Below are positions 8,982 to 17,175 of a stretch of DNA of 64,000 bases, in pieces (position 1 is the stretch's first letter; every line of letters begins with the position of its first letter). The notes below the pieces were generated by a model. The model had not been told where the DNA came from. It did not search any database and saw only the letters and a list, made by a program, of their open reading frames with translations. Location of the stretch: NCBI RefSeq assembly GCF_000412695.1, contig NC_021499.1, forward strand, positions 3,100,001 to 3,164,000, written 5' to 3'. Made by a program: the position numbers and the translations under genes. This stretch comes from Pseudomonas resinovorans NBRC 106553 (GTDB taxonomy: Bacteria > Pseudomonadota > Gammaproteobacteria > Pseudomonadales > Pseudomonadaceae).

Positions 8982-9617
8982 CTACTTCCGAGATTTACCT
9001 GGCTTCCGAGACTTACCTGGCGCATAACCTGCCAGGAAGAACCGGACAAGCTCGCGCAGATGGGGTTCGACCTTCTCCTCGGGCATGATCACGCCCATCA
9101 GCCGTTCATGGGGCCGCCCGGTGAGGGTGGTGAAAATGATTGCGGCGTCCAGGGTGTCCCGCATGCTCACCACCCCCTGCTCGTTGAGCCACTGGAAGTA
9201 AGCGGTCAGAGGCCCCATGAAACCCTTCATCACCTCGGCCCGGAAGGCCAGGATCAGCTCAGGAAATCGATTGCTGGTGAAGGCGCTCAACCGCGTCATG
9301 GACACCACCTTGGTGGTACCCAATTTCTCATAGAACAGCAGCGCTAGATCGTAGAGAGCATCTTCGACGGGCCGTGTATGGTCGAGAAAGCCCAAGTCCA
9401 GCTCGAAGTCCTTTGCCAGGTGGGAGAGGGTGGCCTCGAACAGCGCTTCCTTGCTCGGGTAGCGGCGGTACAGCGCTGGCTTGGTGGTGTTTCCCGCAGC
9501 GGCAATTCGCTCGATGTTGGCGTCGGTGTAACCGAACTCCAGAAATTCCGCGGCAGCGGCCTCTAGCAGGGCGACATCGAGTTCCTTGCGGGGCCGCCCT
9601 CTGGTTTTCACGGACAT
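8982..9617 (-). CDS. TetR/AcrR-family transcriptional regulator
   Basis: A 211-aa TetR-type regulator. The N-terminal helix-turn-helix spans about residues 12-58 (LLEAAAAEFLEFGYTDANIERIAAAGNTTKPALYRRYPSKEALF). The ligand domain has no recognisable specificity. It is a candidate for binding the ten ARCTGAY-N5-RTYAGYT sites, though none of them lies in its own promoter. The C-terminus ends in a duplicated KSRKPG unit encoded by an 18-bp tandem repeat. It lies downstream of the SDR gene at 9688-10503 on the same strand, 70 bases away. Confidence 0.9.
   Translation of the reverse strand: MSVKTRGRPRKELDVALLEAAAAEFLEFGYTDANIERIAAAGNTTKPALYRRYPSKEALFEATLSHLAKDFELDLGFLDHTRPVEDALYDLALLFYEKLGTTKVVSMTRLSAFTSNRFPELILAFRAEVMKGFMGPLTAYFQWLNEQGVVSMRDTLDAAIIFTTLTGRPHERLMGVIMPEEKVEPHLRELVRFFLAGYAPGKSRKPGKSRK
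8984..9019. repeat. 18-bp tandem duplication at the 3' end of the tetR gene
   Basis: Two copies of CTTCCGAGAYTTACCTGG lie head to tail with one mismatch. They encode the repeated KSRKPG tail and probably reflect a slippage duplication. Confidence 0.6.
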
Positions 9618-9687
9618 GCAATGCCTTCTTTTTCTGAACAGTGTTACGTGGCGTGCGACATTCTGCCAGCAAAGTACTTACGGGTGC

Positions 9688-10503
9688 TCATCTCTCGGAG
9701 GCCCAGCGCAGTGCTGCAATGGTGCCACCGTCAATGCGCAGGTCGGTACCGGTGACGAATCCCGCGGCGGGGCTCGCTAGCCACTCTACGCAGGCTGCGA
9801 TGTCCTCCGGCGTGCCGATGCGGCCAACCGGGCAGTCGTGTACCAGTTGCGCAACCTGGGGTTGTTCGGCCACCTCCTGGCGGCCCTGCGCAGTGGAGAT
9901 GATGCCTGGGCTGATAGAGACCAGGCGAGCGCCATGTCGGGCCCAGCGCAATGCCTCGGCTTCGACGCGCAGCTGGTTACCACGCTTGGCGACCATATAG
10001 GCCCGATTGGTATCCTCCGAGCCTTCCCAGTTGGCTGCCAATGCCGCAAGCGACTGAGCTGGACCGCTTGCCAAGGCCTGTTCCTGCTCCGGGGTCAGGC
10101 TGACGAACTGTCCGGCCATGCTGGCGATCACGATGCCCACCGAGCCGGGGGCAAGGTAGGGCGTCAGCTGTTCCAGCATATATGCGGTGCCTTCTAGGTT
10201 GACCTGGTAGATGGTTCGCGCGCTGGCCTGAGTGGGAGATACCGCCGCCGTGTGCAGCAATAGTCGCAAAGCTACACCAGCGGCCTCTATCCGCTCGGCC
10301 AGACGTTGTCCCGCGTCGCTGGCGCCCAAATCAAGCAGGAGACTCTCGACGCTGTGACCGTCTTCGGCCAGTGCCTGTTCGGCCTCGTGCAGTCGCTCAC
10401 TGGAGTTGTCCACCAGCAGCAGGTGGCGGCCCGTGCCCAGCCTTCGGGCACAGGCAAGGCCCATCGCGCCAAGGCCAGTGATGATCACCAATTCCTTGTT
10501 CAT
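9688..10503 (-). CDS. Short-chain dehydrogenase/reductase
   Basis: A 271-aa classical SDR. The dinucleotide motif is variant (TGLGAMGLA instead of TGxxxGxG). It has a catalytic Tyr-Lys pair in YMVAKRGN, a preceding Ser in IVIASMAGQ, and SPGIIST after it. It is likely an NAD(P)-dependent alcohol/ketone oxidoreductase such as a 3-hydroxyacyl-CoA or ring hydroxyl dehydrogenase. It is in the minus-strand group P450 - SDR - SDR - TetR. The substrate cannot be read from the sequence. Confidence 0.87.
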   Translation of the reverse strand: MNKELVIITGLGAMGLACARRLGTGRHLLLVDNSSERLHEAEQALAEDGHSVESLLLDLGASDAGQRLAERIEAAGVALRLLLHTAAVSPTQASARTIYQVNLEGTAYMLEQLTPYLAPGSVGIVIASMAGQFVSLTPEQEQALASGPAQSLAALAANWEGSEDTNRAYMVAKRGNQLRVEAEALRWARHGARLVSISPGIISTAQGRQEVAEQPQVAQLVHDCPVGRIGTPEDIAACVEWLASPAAGFVTGTDLRIDGGTIAALRWASER

Positions 10504-10594
10504 GTGTGTTTTCCTCTGGATGTTTTATCGGCCGATCCGGCTACCCACACGAGGCAAGCGCTGCCTCGAGCGGGGCGATTCATGACGCGACCCG

Positions 10595-11350
10595 TCAGGC
10601 CGGGCGCACCTCGAGAAAATCAACATTCGCCTCGCGTGGCAGGGCGATGGCCGAGACCAATGCCCTGGCGACTGTCTGCGGCGCCATGCCTGCACCCACG
10701 AAGCGGCCGTGCCCGGAAAGCTCGATAGCCTCGAGGAAACGTTGGAGACGGCCTTCGGGCCAGGAGAGCACGCTGGTGTTGTCGCCGTTCATATGCCCGG
10801 AGCGGAATACCGTGACCCGGATGCCGTCTGCCCGGAGTTCGTTGCGCAGTCCGGCAGAGAGGGTTTCCAGCGCGGCTTTGGAGGCGGCGTAGGCCGCCAA
10901 TAGCGGGAAGGGAGCACGTGCCGACTCCGATGAAACGTTGACGATGTCACCACCACCGCGCTGGCGCATCAGCGGGATCGCCTCGCGTATGCAGAAAGAC
11001 GGGCCGAGCACATTGACCGCGAAGGTGGTCTGCAACTCTTCGTCGCTGGCCTCGTCCAGGCCGAAGGCTTGGTAGACGGCGGCGTTGTTGACCAGGATAT
11101 CGACGCCGCCGAACGCCGTGACGATCTTGGCAAACGCGTGCCGCACCTGTTGAGGGTCGGCAACGTCCGCTACCACGGGCAGCAGGTGTTCGCCCAGTTC
11201 GTCGGCGGCGCGTTGCAGGGTTGCGGCGGTACGACCGAGGATGGCGACGCGAGCGCCTTGTTCCAACAATTGGGCGGTGACCTGGCGACCAAGGCCAAGC
11301 GCTCCGCCGGTTACCACTGCAACCTTGCCTTGCAGACTCGATGTGCTCAT
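10595..11350 (-). CDS. Short-chain dehydrogenase/reductase
   Basis: A 251-aa classical SDR with TGGALGLG for cofactor binding, NNAAVYQ, catalytic Ser in VNVSSESA and YAASKAAL as the Tyr-Lys motif. It lies 32 bases downstream of the P450 gene on the same strand and is likely co-transcribed with it. It may oxidise the alcohol the P450 makes. An exact AACAACAA lies just before the AGAGGC ribosome binding site. Confidence 0.9.
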   Translation of the reverse strand: MSTSSLQGKVAVVTGGALGLGRQVTAQLLEQGARVAILGRTAATLQRAADELGEHLLPVVADVADPQQVRHAFAKIVTAFGGVDILVNNAAVYQAFGLDEASDEELQTTFAVNVLGPSFCIREAIPLMRQRGGGDIVNVSSESARAPFPLLAAYAASKAALETLSAGLRNELRADGIRVTVFRSGHMNGDNTSVLSWPEGRLQRFLEAIELSGHGRFVGAGMAPQTVARALVSAIALPREANVDFLEVRPA

Positions 11351-11362
11351 GGGAATAGCCTC

Positions 11363-11370
11363 TTGTTGTT
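11363..11370 (-). promoter_or_regulatory. Crc/Hfq-type CA motif, SDR leader
   Basis: The minus strand reads AATAACAACAAGAGGC before the SDR start at 11350, giving an exact AACAACAA next to the ribosome binding site. Confidence 0.55.
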
Positions 11371-11382
11371 ATTCGGTAGGGG

Positions 11383-12603
11383 TCAGGGGCGGCTTTCGGT
11401 GATATCCCACTCGAGCTCAAGACGCGGCATGGCCAGCACCATGCCGGGCTCCACTCTCAAGGGCTGGCCTGGCTTGAGGCGAAACTCGGGAATGCGCTTG
11501 AGCCACTCTTCAAGGAACACGCGGACCTCGACGCGCGCCAGCATTGAACCGATGCAGCGGTGAGCGCCGCTACCAAAAGTGCCGTGGAACACCACCTTGC
11601 GTTCGAAGTCCACTGCCAGCGGATCGTTGAACAAGCGATCGTCGACACTGTGGGCGGAGGTCTGCATCAGTACCAGGTCGCCCTCGCGGAAATTGATGCC
11701 CTTGTATTCGTGATCCCGGGTTACCACGCGCACCAGAGTGGAAATCGGGAAACGCCGCATCAGTTCCTCTGCTGCAGCGGGAATCCGCTCGGGGTGCTCG
11801 ATCAGCTCGCGGCGCGCCTCGGGATGAGAGGCCAGATGGCGGATGATGAAGCTGAGCATGGCGGCCACGGTGTCCAGTCCGCCCAGCAGCAGCAGGAAGA
11901 ACATGCCCACCAGTTCTTCATCCTGCAGGGGGTTGCCGCCCACTTGGGCTCGGGTCAGCTCCGAGAGCAGGTCGCTGCCCGGTTCGGCGCGACGCTCCTG
12001 AAGTTGGTCGAAGGCGTACCGTATCAGTTGGTTGCCGGCTTCGAGGCTGTCCACCTGGGTTGGACGGATCATTTCGTCCACCCACTCCAGCAACTGCTCG
12101 CGATCTGCTGTCGGCAGGGCGACCATGTCCATGAAAATGCCGATCGGCAAGCGGCGGGCGAACTCCGAAACGAACTCGCATCGCCCACGGGCAAGAGATC
12201 CTTCGATCAGCTCGATGGTTAGCGCCCGCGCTTTTTCGCCCAGGGGTACGACCGCTTTGGGGGAGAAGGCCGGTATAAGCAAGTTGCGGTAGCGAGTATG
12301 GTCTGGAGGGTCCAGCTGGATCGGCTTGCTGACGATGGGCATGAGCCGCTCGCGCGGCACCACGTTGATGCGCGAAGAATAGGTCTCGGGGGTCTTCAGG
12401 ACGTGATCGAAGTCTTCGCCCCGGGTCACTACCCAGTGGCCGCCATTGTGCCGGGTCCAAAATATGTCGGGCGTACCTGCGGCCTGCAGTTTGGTGAACC
12501 AGGTCTGGTAATCGTCATCTCCCTCGATGGGTTCATAGAGGTCGAAGTGGCGAACCAGGTCGGCGGGTACGTGATCCGGGAGTTCGCTGAGTGGAGCGGT
12601 CAT
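11383..12603 (-). CDS. Cytochrome P450, CYP101 (P450cam)-like
   Basis: A 406-aa soluble class I P450. The I-helix oxygen-binding region is LLLLGGLDTVAAMLSF (residues 237-252), the ExxR motif is Glu280-Arg283, and the heme Cys350 lies in FGSGAHRCIG. The GGLDTV segment and the PERIPAAAEELMRRF stretch resemble P450cam closely, so a cyclic terpenoid-like substrate is plausible. The ATG at 12603 follows GAGGG; a longer frame to 12750 crosses the promoter region and is rejected. Its ferredoxin gene is divergent, with an operator between. No ferredoxin reductase gene is seen. Confidence 0.93.
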   Translation of the reverse strand: MTAPLSELPDHVPADLVRHFDLYEPIEGDDDYQTWFTKLQAAGTPDIFWTRHNGGHWVVTRGEDFDHVLKTPETYSSRINVVPRERLMPIVSKPIQLDPPDHTRYRNLLIPAFSPKAVVPLGEKARALTIELIEGSLARGRCEFVSEFARRLPIGIFMDMVALPTADREQLLEWVDEMIRPTQVDSLEAGNQLIRYAFDQLQERRAEPGSDLLSELTRAQVGGNPLQDEELVGMFFLLLLGGLDTVAAMLSFIIRHLASHPEARRELIEHPERIPAAAEELMRRFPISTLVRVVTRDHEYKGINFREGDLVLMQTSAHSVDDRLFNDPLAVDFERKVVFHGTFGSGAHRCIGSMLARVEVRVFLEEWLKRIPEFRLKPGQPLRVEPGMVLAMPRLELEWDITESRP

Positions 12604-12618
12604 GATGGGTCCCTCGTA

Positions 12619-12626
12619 TTGTTGTT
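12619..12626 (-). promoter_or_regulatory. Crc/Hfq-type CA motif, P450 leader
   Basis: The minus strand reads AAAACAACAATACGAGGG before the P450 start, with an exact AACAACAA upstream of GAGGG. Confidence 0.55.
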
Positions 12627-12720
12627 TTGATGGGTAAGCCCTCGTGATTCGCCAGCATTGATAGCTTTTCGTCGCCTTCGCCATTCGCGGTTGCGAATCG
12701 GCTTGGCGGTCGACTTGGAA

Positions 12721-12739
12721 AGCTGGCGAATGCTTAGTT
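12721..12739. promoter_or_regulatory. Palindromic operator B
   Basis: AGCTGGC-GAATG-CTTAGTT lies in the divergent P450/ferredoxin promoter region. It is one of the weaker matches to the ARCTGAY-N5-RTYAGYT family, but location and spacing agree. Confidence 0.45.
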
Positions 12740-12761
12740 ATATTACTCATCGGGAACGAAA

Positions 12762-12769
12762 AACAACAA
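12762..12769 (+). promoter_or_regulatory. Crc/Hfq-type CA motif, ferredoxin leader
   Basis: Exact AACAACAA, 5 bases before the GGAGG ribosome binding site of the ferredoxin gene. Confidence 0.6.
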
Positions 12770-12785
12770 CCCCGGAGGATTCAAC

Positions 12786-13106
12786 ATGCCGACCATTACC
12801 TTCATCCAGCACGATGGCGGGCAGCACCGAATCGAGGCGGAAGCTGGCCAGTCATTGATGCAGGCGGCCCTGGCCAATCTGGTACCGGGAATCCTCGGAG
12901 ACTGCGGCGGCAGCTGCTCCTGCGCCACCTGTCACTGCTATGTCGAGGGCGCCTGGGCGGAAGCCTTGCCGGAGCCAGTCGAGGAGGAACGGTTGATGCT
13001 GGATTGCGCCTTGCACGTACTACCGAGCAGCCGGCTGGCTTGCCAGGTAGTGTTGAGCGAGGCGATGGATGGGCTGATGGTGAAGCTGCCGATATCTCAG
13101 CTCTGA
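12786..13106 (+). CDS. Putidaredoxin-like [2Fe-2S] ferredoxin
   Basis: A 106-aa adrenodoxin/putidaredoxin-type ferredoxin that should carry electrons to the divergent P450. The cluster ligands Cys40, Cys46, Cys49 and Cys86 have the exact putidaredoxin spacing (x5, x2, x36). The ATG follows GGAGG. The matching FAD reductase is absent from the window, so it must be encoded elsewhere or shared. Confidence 0.95.
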   Translation: MPTITFIQHDGGQHRIEAEAGQSLMQAALANLVPGILGDCGGSCSCATCHCYVEGAWAEALPEPVEEERLMLDCALHVLPSSRLACQVVLSEAMDGLMVKLPISQL

Positions 13107-13137
13107 GGCTGTGAGGGACTGCCAGGGCAGGAGGCTT

Positions 13138-13165
13138 GCAGGTCGGCACGCGGGGGCCGACCTGC
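13138..13165. terminator. Hairpin between convergent ferredoxin and SDR genes
   Basis: GCAGGTCGGC and GCCGACCTGC form a perfect 10-bp stem with an 8-base loop. There is no clear T-run. It is probably a shared transcription barrier. Confidence 0.5.
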
Positions 13166-13174
13166 GCGAAGTTG

Positions 13175-14005
13175 TCACTCCGGTGCGTGGTAAAGGTCCC
13201 AGGCCCCGGACACCGGCGAACGTGTCCAGCCACTGGAGGCGATGGCACCGCCGTCCACCGGCAGGGTCAGGCCGGTGACGAAAGTAGCCAGGTTGGACAC
13301 TAGGAAGATCACCACTCCCGCCAATTCATCCGTACTGCCGACACGCCCCATAGGAATGTACCGGTCGCGAGCGGCGCGTCCGGCTTCGCCTGCCGCTTCG
13401 AAGTAGGGCGCATGCCCAGGTGTGAGGATCATGTCCGGAGCCAGGGCATGCACGCGGATATTGTGCTCGGCCAGTTCCAGCGCCATGGAGCGGGTGAAAC
13501 TGATCATCCCTGCCTTGCAGGCCGCATAAACGGCGAAGCCCGGCGCTGCCCGAAGCCCCTCGCTGCTGGCAATGTTGATGATGGTGCCGCCGCGGCCGAA
13601 GCCGACCATGGCCCTGGCCGCTGCCTGAGTCGCAGCTAGGGTGCTGATCAGATTGAAGTCGATGTGCTTGCGCCAGCTCTTTTCGGTCTGTTCCAGAAAG
13701 GGCCTTCTGCGCACGCCGCCCGCATTGTTCACGAGAATGTCGAGCCGCCCAAAGTGTCGCGCCGCCTCCTCGACAGCCGCATTGATCTGCTCGGTATGGT
13801 TGACATCGGTCTGCAAGAACAGCGCGTCCCCGCCCTGTTCTCGAATCTCTGCCACCAGGCGTTCGCCGCCTTCCACATCGATATCGGCGATGGCCACCAA
13901 AGCTCCAAAGTTAGCCAGGTTGCGGGCGATACCCGCTCCTATTCCACCGGAGCCTCCGGTGATAAATGCCACCTTGCCATCGAGTTGAATATCTTTGGGT
14001 GTCAT
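13175..14005 (-). CDS. Short-chain dehydrogenase/reductase
   Basis: A 276-aa classical SDR with TGGSGGIGAG (cofactor), NNAGGV, catalytic Ser in INIASSEG and YAACKAGM as the Tyr-Lys motif. It has a C-terminal extension (SSGWTRSPVSGAWDLYHAPE) beyond the usual SDR end. It is last in the minus-strand group hydrolase - MaoC - SDR. A 3-hydroxyacyl-CoA dehydrogenase role next to the MaoC hydratase is plausible but inferred. Confidence 0.9.
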   Translation of the reverse strand: MTPKDIQLDGKVAFITGGSGGIGAGIARNLANFGALVAIADIDVEGGERLVAEIREQGGDALFLQTDVNHTEQINAAVEEAARHFGRLDILVNNAGGVRRRPFLEQTEKSWRKHIDFNLISTLAATQAAARAMVGFGRGGTIINIASSEGLRAAPGFAVYAACKAGMISFTRSMALELAEHNIRVHALAPDMILTPGHAPYFEAAGEAGRAARDRYIPMGRVGSTDELAGVVIFLVSNLATFVTGLTLPVDGGAIASSGWTRSPVSGAWDLYHAPE

Positions 14006-14020
14006 GGAATATCCCTCAGT

Positions 14021-14881
14021 TCAGGCGCGCAGCTCGACGCGGCCGTTATTGATCACGATAACGTCGCGCTCCACGGCCCGCACGCGGAAGGCCAGAGTGG
14101 AACCGTCGACCCAAATTTCGGTACGGAAGGTTTCGCCGGGATAGGCTGGGGCAGTGAACCGGCCGAAGATCGAGGCGATGCGGCTGCCGTCGAAATCGCA
14201 CACTGCCTGCATTATGGCGCGCCCGGCGATGCCCCAGGTGGCCAGGCCATGCAGAATGGGGCGCTCGAAACCAGCCTTACGTGCGACTTCCGGGTCGGCG
14301 TGCAGCGGGTTCCAGTCGCCGTTGAGCCGATAGAGCAGTGCCATGCTTGGCAAGCTAGGCAGGTCCACCCAATGGTCGGCCGGGCGCTCCGGTACAGACG
14401 GGGGTGGCGCTACGCTCCGTTGCGGGCCGCCAAAGCCGCCGTCACCACGGGCAAGCATGGTCTGGGTGATGGTGCACAGGAGATCGCCGCTGGATCGCTC
14501 GAGGATGCGCCGCTCATAGGTAATCAGCGCGCCCTTGTCGGCGCCCTTGTCGATGATGTCCACCACTCGCGACTTTCCTATCACTTGCGCTTCGGCCGGC
14601 AGGGGCTTGTGCAATGTCAGGCCCTGTTCGGCGTGGACGATGCGTACCCAGTCCAGTCCGGTGTTCATGGTCCTGGGCCAGTAGCCGGGGTGAGCAAGGA
14701 CCACGCCCATGGTGGGCACGGCGTGCAGCTCGGCCTCATAGACCAGGGGCAGCTGCCTGGCGTCCAGCGGGTCGCTGGCATAACCCAGGCTCAAGGCATA
14801 AAGGATGCTGTCCTTGTGGGTATAGGTCTGTTGGGTGTCCGGGATCTGCAGGTCGAGGAGCTTTTCGTAGTCGATGGCCAT
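14021..14881 (-). CDS. MaoC-type double-hotdog enoyl-CoA hydratase
   Basis: A 286-aa protein with an N-terminal and a C-terminal hotdog domain, like peroxisomal hydratase 2. The hydratase-2 motif is intact in the C-terminal domain: Asp189, Asn191 and His194 in NGDWNPLHADPEVA. It would hydrate 2-enoyl-CoAs to (R)-3-hydroxyacyl-CoAs, possibly bulky ring or side-chain intermediates. The ATG at 14881 follows AGGAAG. It lies between a hydrolase and an SDR in one operon. Partner SCP2-type thiolases and a DUF35 protein are elsewhere in the island. Confidence 0.92.
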   Translation of the reverse strand: MAIDYEKLLDLQIPDTQQTYTHKDSILYALSLGYASDPLDARQLPLVYEAELHAVPTMGVVLAHPGYWPRTMNTGLDWVRIVHAEQGLTLHKPLPAEAQVIGKSRVVDIIDKGADKGALITYERRILERSSGDLLCTITQTMLARGDGGFGGPQRSVAPPPSVPERPADHWVDLPSLPSMALLYRLNGDWNPLHADPEVARKAGFERPILHGLATWGIAGRAIMQAVCDFDGSRIASIFGRFTAPAYPGETFRTEIWVDGSTLAFRVRAVERDVIVINNGRVELRA

Positions 14882-14901
14882 CTTGGGTCTTCCTGTGGTC
14901 T

Positions 14902-15798
14902 TCAAGGCTGCGCGGCGAGGAGCGCGCGCAGGGTGCTGATCAAGGTCAGGGGCTGGTCGAACATCAGGTGGTGATGTCCGGCAGGAATGGCGATGGGGCC
15001 GCGGGCATGGGGCAGGGCCTGGACGATTTGCTCGGCGCGCTGCCGACTGACCACCACGCTGCGCTCTCCATAGAGGTAGTCAACCGGACGGGTCACCCGT
15101 GCGAGCATCTGCCCGCCGTCCGTCTCGCGGGCGCCACCCGGCGGCAGACCGATGTCGAACTTCCAACGCCAGCCTTCGCCATTTCGCCGCAGGGAATGAC
15201 CGGCCACATGTTCCACCAGGCATGGCATCGCGTCCGCCTGCGCGGGTATCAGGCGGAATCGTGCGGCGCCGCTTTCGAGGTCAGGGTACTCGTGGTTGCC
15301 GCGAACCTTGATGGGTTCGGGCGGCAGGCTCTCACCCTCGAACAGCACATAGCTGTCGACTATCACCAGACGCTGGAACAGTTCGGGTCTCTCGCCACAG
15401 GCCCGCAACAGGCGCGAACCGCCATAGCTATGGCCGACCGCGATTAACGGTGATTGGCTTATGTGTTCCGCGATGGCGGCGATGTCACGCCCCAGGGTGG
15501 TGGCGTCGTACTGCGCACGGTGGGCGCTGTCGCCCATACCGGAGAGGTCCATGGCCACGACCCGGTACTCCTCGGCGAACCAGGGCGCGATGAAATCCCA
15601 CCAATGGGCGTGGCCGCGAAAACCATGGACGAACAGCAGAGTGGGCTTATGTGTGTCCTCGAATCCCCAGGAAAGAAAGTGTAGGCGGGAGCCATTGGCT
15701 TCGACGAAGTGCGAACGACCTGGCTGTGCCAGGGCCCACTCGACCCATTCGGGGCGGACTGCACAAAGAGATGTGAGATTGCTGGATAACTCGCTCAT
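14902..15798 (-). CDS. Alpha/beta hydrolase (paralogue of the gene at 22328)
   Basis: A 298-aa alpha/beta-hydrolase. It has an HGFRGHAHWWD oxyanion region, nucleophile Ser124 in VGHSYGG, and a C-terminal His in AGHHHLMFDQP. It closely resembles the hydrolase at 22328-23224 along its whole length (HG-RGHAHWWD, DLSGMGDS, GVGHSYGGSR-LRAC). It could hydrolyse a ring-cleavage product, a lactone, an ester or a CoA-thioester. It is the first gene of a minus-strand operon with operator C upstream. Confidence 0.9.
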   Translation of the reverse strand: MSELSSNLTSLCAVRPEWVEWALAQPGRSHFVEANGSRLHFLSWGFEDTHKPTLLFVHGFRGHAHWWDFIAPWFAEEYRVVAMDLSGMGDSAHRAQYDATTLGRDIAAIAEHISQSPLIAVGHSYGGSRLLRACGERPELFQRLVIVDSYVLFEGESLPPEPIKVRGNHEYPDLESGAARFRLIPAQADAMPCLVEHVAGHSLRRNGEGWRWKFDIGLPPGGARETDGGQMLARVTRPVDYLYGERSVVVSRQRAEQIVQALPHARGPIAIPAGHHHLMFDQPLTLISTLRALLAAQP

Positions 15799-15895
15799 GC
15801 AATGGCCTTATCCGTCACGGAAACTGAAAACTAGACACCTGCCCTTGGCTAGGAGCTCCTTGCGCCGGACTCCGGCATGGAGTAGCTTAGGTCGT

Positions 15896-15914
15896 AACTG
15901 ATACTATGTTAGTT
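15896..15914. promoter_or_regulatory. Palindromic operator C
   Basis: AACTGAT-ACTAT-GTTAGTT lies in the divergent region between the hydrolase and SCP2-type thiolase genes. It is a member of the ten-site family. Confidence 0.55.
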
Positions 15915-15971
15915 ATGTAAGTCGAGTCCAGAACAATGCGACCTTCGAAAGGTCGCCAGCGGAGTAGGGCA

Positions 15972-17123
15972 ATGGAGCAGTTTCCTCGTGGCCGCGTGGC
16001 CATAGTCGGTGCAGCCACCTATGGCATGGGCGAATCTCCCGGGATGCGTCCGCTGGACCTTGCCGCGCAAGCGGCGGTGCTGGCGTTGAAGGACGCCAAC
16101 CTCAAGCTGACCGATGTCGATGCGCTGTTTGTCTGTACTCCGGACGACGCGCTGTCTGGGCTGAGCGCTGCCGAATACCTGGGAATCACGCCGCGCTTCA
16201 CCGAGAACAATCGCACCGGCGGTTCGGCCTTCCATTCCCATGTGATAGCGGCCAGCCTGATGCTGGAGGCGGGCTATTGCGATACGGCGCTGATCATCTA
16301 TGGCAGCAACCAGCGCACGGTGTCAGGCGGACTGGTGTCCATGCGTCTACCGTCGCCCTATGAGAAGCCCTACAAGCCATTGACGCCCTTGTCGTCCTAC
16401 GCACTGGCGGCGTCGCGGCATATGCATGAATACGGCACCACCCGCGAGCAACTGGCAGAGGTCGCAGTGGCCGCGCGCAATTGGGCCCGTTTGAATCCGG
16501 AAGCCTTTGCCCGCGACGAGTTGACCATCGAGGACTGCCTGAAGGCCCGTATGGTGTCCGATCCGCTTAGCGTTCGTGACTGCTGCCTGGTTACCGACGG
16601 CGCCGCTGCCATAGTGCTCACGCGCGCCGACCGTGCCCGTGACCTCCATGCACAGCCTATCCACGTACTGGGCGCGGCTGCCTCCACCTGGTACTCCGGG
16701 GTGGACCAGTCCCATGACCTGACAGTTACCGCTGCTCGCGAGTCGGGTCAGCGCGCCTACGCCATTGCCGGCGTCGGGCCGCAGGACATCGATGTGGTCC
16801 AGCTCTACGACGCCTTCACCATAAACACCATTCTGTTCCTCGAAGATCTGGGCTTTTGTCCCAAAGGGGAGGGAGGGCGCTTTGTTTCCGGCGGAAACAT
16901 TGGTCCGGGCGGCTCGCTGCCGGTCAACACCAATGGCGGCGGTCTGTCGTGCTGCCATCCCGGCATGTACGGGCTGTTCACCCTGGTCGAATCCTGCCTG
17001 CAATTACGCGGAGAGGCCGGCGATCGCCAGGTGGCGGGGGCACGTCTGGCGCTAGCCCATGCCAACGGCGGCACCCTGTCCAGCCAGGCGACCATGATCC
17101 TGGGAACGGCAGACTGTGTCTGA
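15972..17123 (+). CDS. SCP2/Ltp-type thiolase or aldolase
   Basis: A 383-aa thiolase-fold protein of the SCP-x/Ltp group. The C-terminal half has LYDAFT and a GGGLSCCHPGMYG loop in place of the usual GGxxxxGHPxG, with NGG near the end. The N-terminal thiolase Cys motif is not evident. The Tyr-rich pattern suggests the retro-aldolase (Ltp2-like) branch, but that needs alignment. The ATG at 15972 follows GGAG and removes a weak 12-residue extension. It is downstream of operator C and followed by a crotonase 52 bases later. Confidence 0.85.
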   Translation: MEQFPRGRVAIVGAATYGMGESPGMRPLDLAAQAAVLALKDANLKLTDVDALFVCTPDDALSGLSAAEYLGITPRFTENNRTGGSAFHSHVIAASLMLEAGYCDTALIIYGSNQRTVSGGLVSMRLPSPYEKPYKPLTPLSSYALAASRHMHEYGTTREQLAEVAVAARNWARLNPEAFARDELTIEDCLKARMVSDPLSVRDCCLVTDGAAAIVLTRADRARDLHAQPIHVLGAAASTWYSGVDQSHDLTVTAARESGQRAYAIAGVGPQDIDVVQLYDAFTINTILFLEDLGFCPKGEGGRFVSGGNIGPGGSLPVNTNGGGLSCCHPGMYGLFTLVESCLQLRGEAGDRQVAGARLALAHANGGTLSSQATMILGTADCV

Positions 17124-17175
17124 CCGTCCCTCACGACAAGAAGGCCGCCGGCCTGATAACCCGAGAGATCCAAAC

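Noticed and set aside
8984..9019. Minisatellite of regulatory interest
   Set aside because: It is a simple two-copy in-frame duplication at the end of the tetR gene, most easily explained by slippage.
11383..12750. P450 frame extended to 12750
   Set aside because: The extra 49 residues cross operator B and the leader; the ATG at 12603 has a ribosome binding site and matches the family N-terminus.
13664..14974. A 436-codon plus-strand reading frame
   Set aside because: It is antisense to the SDR and MaoC genes, both well supported.
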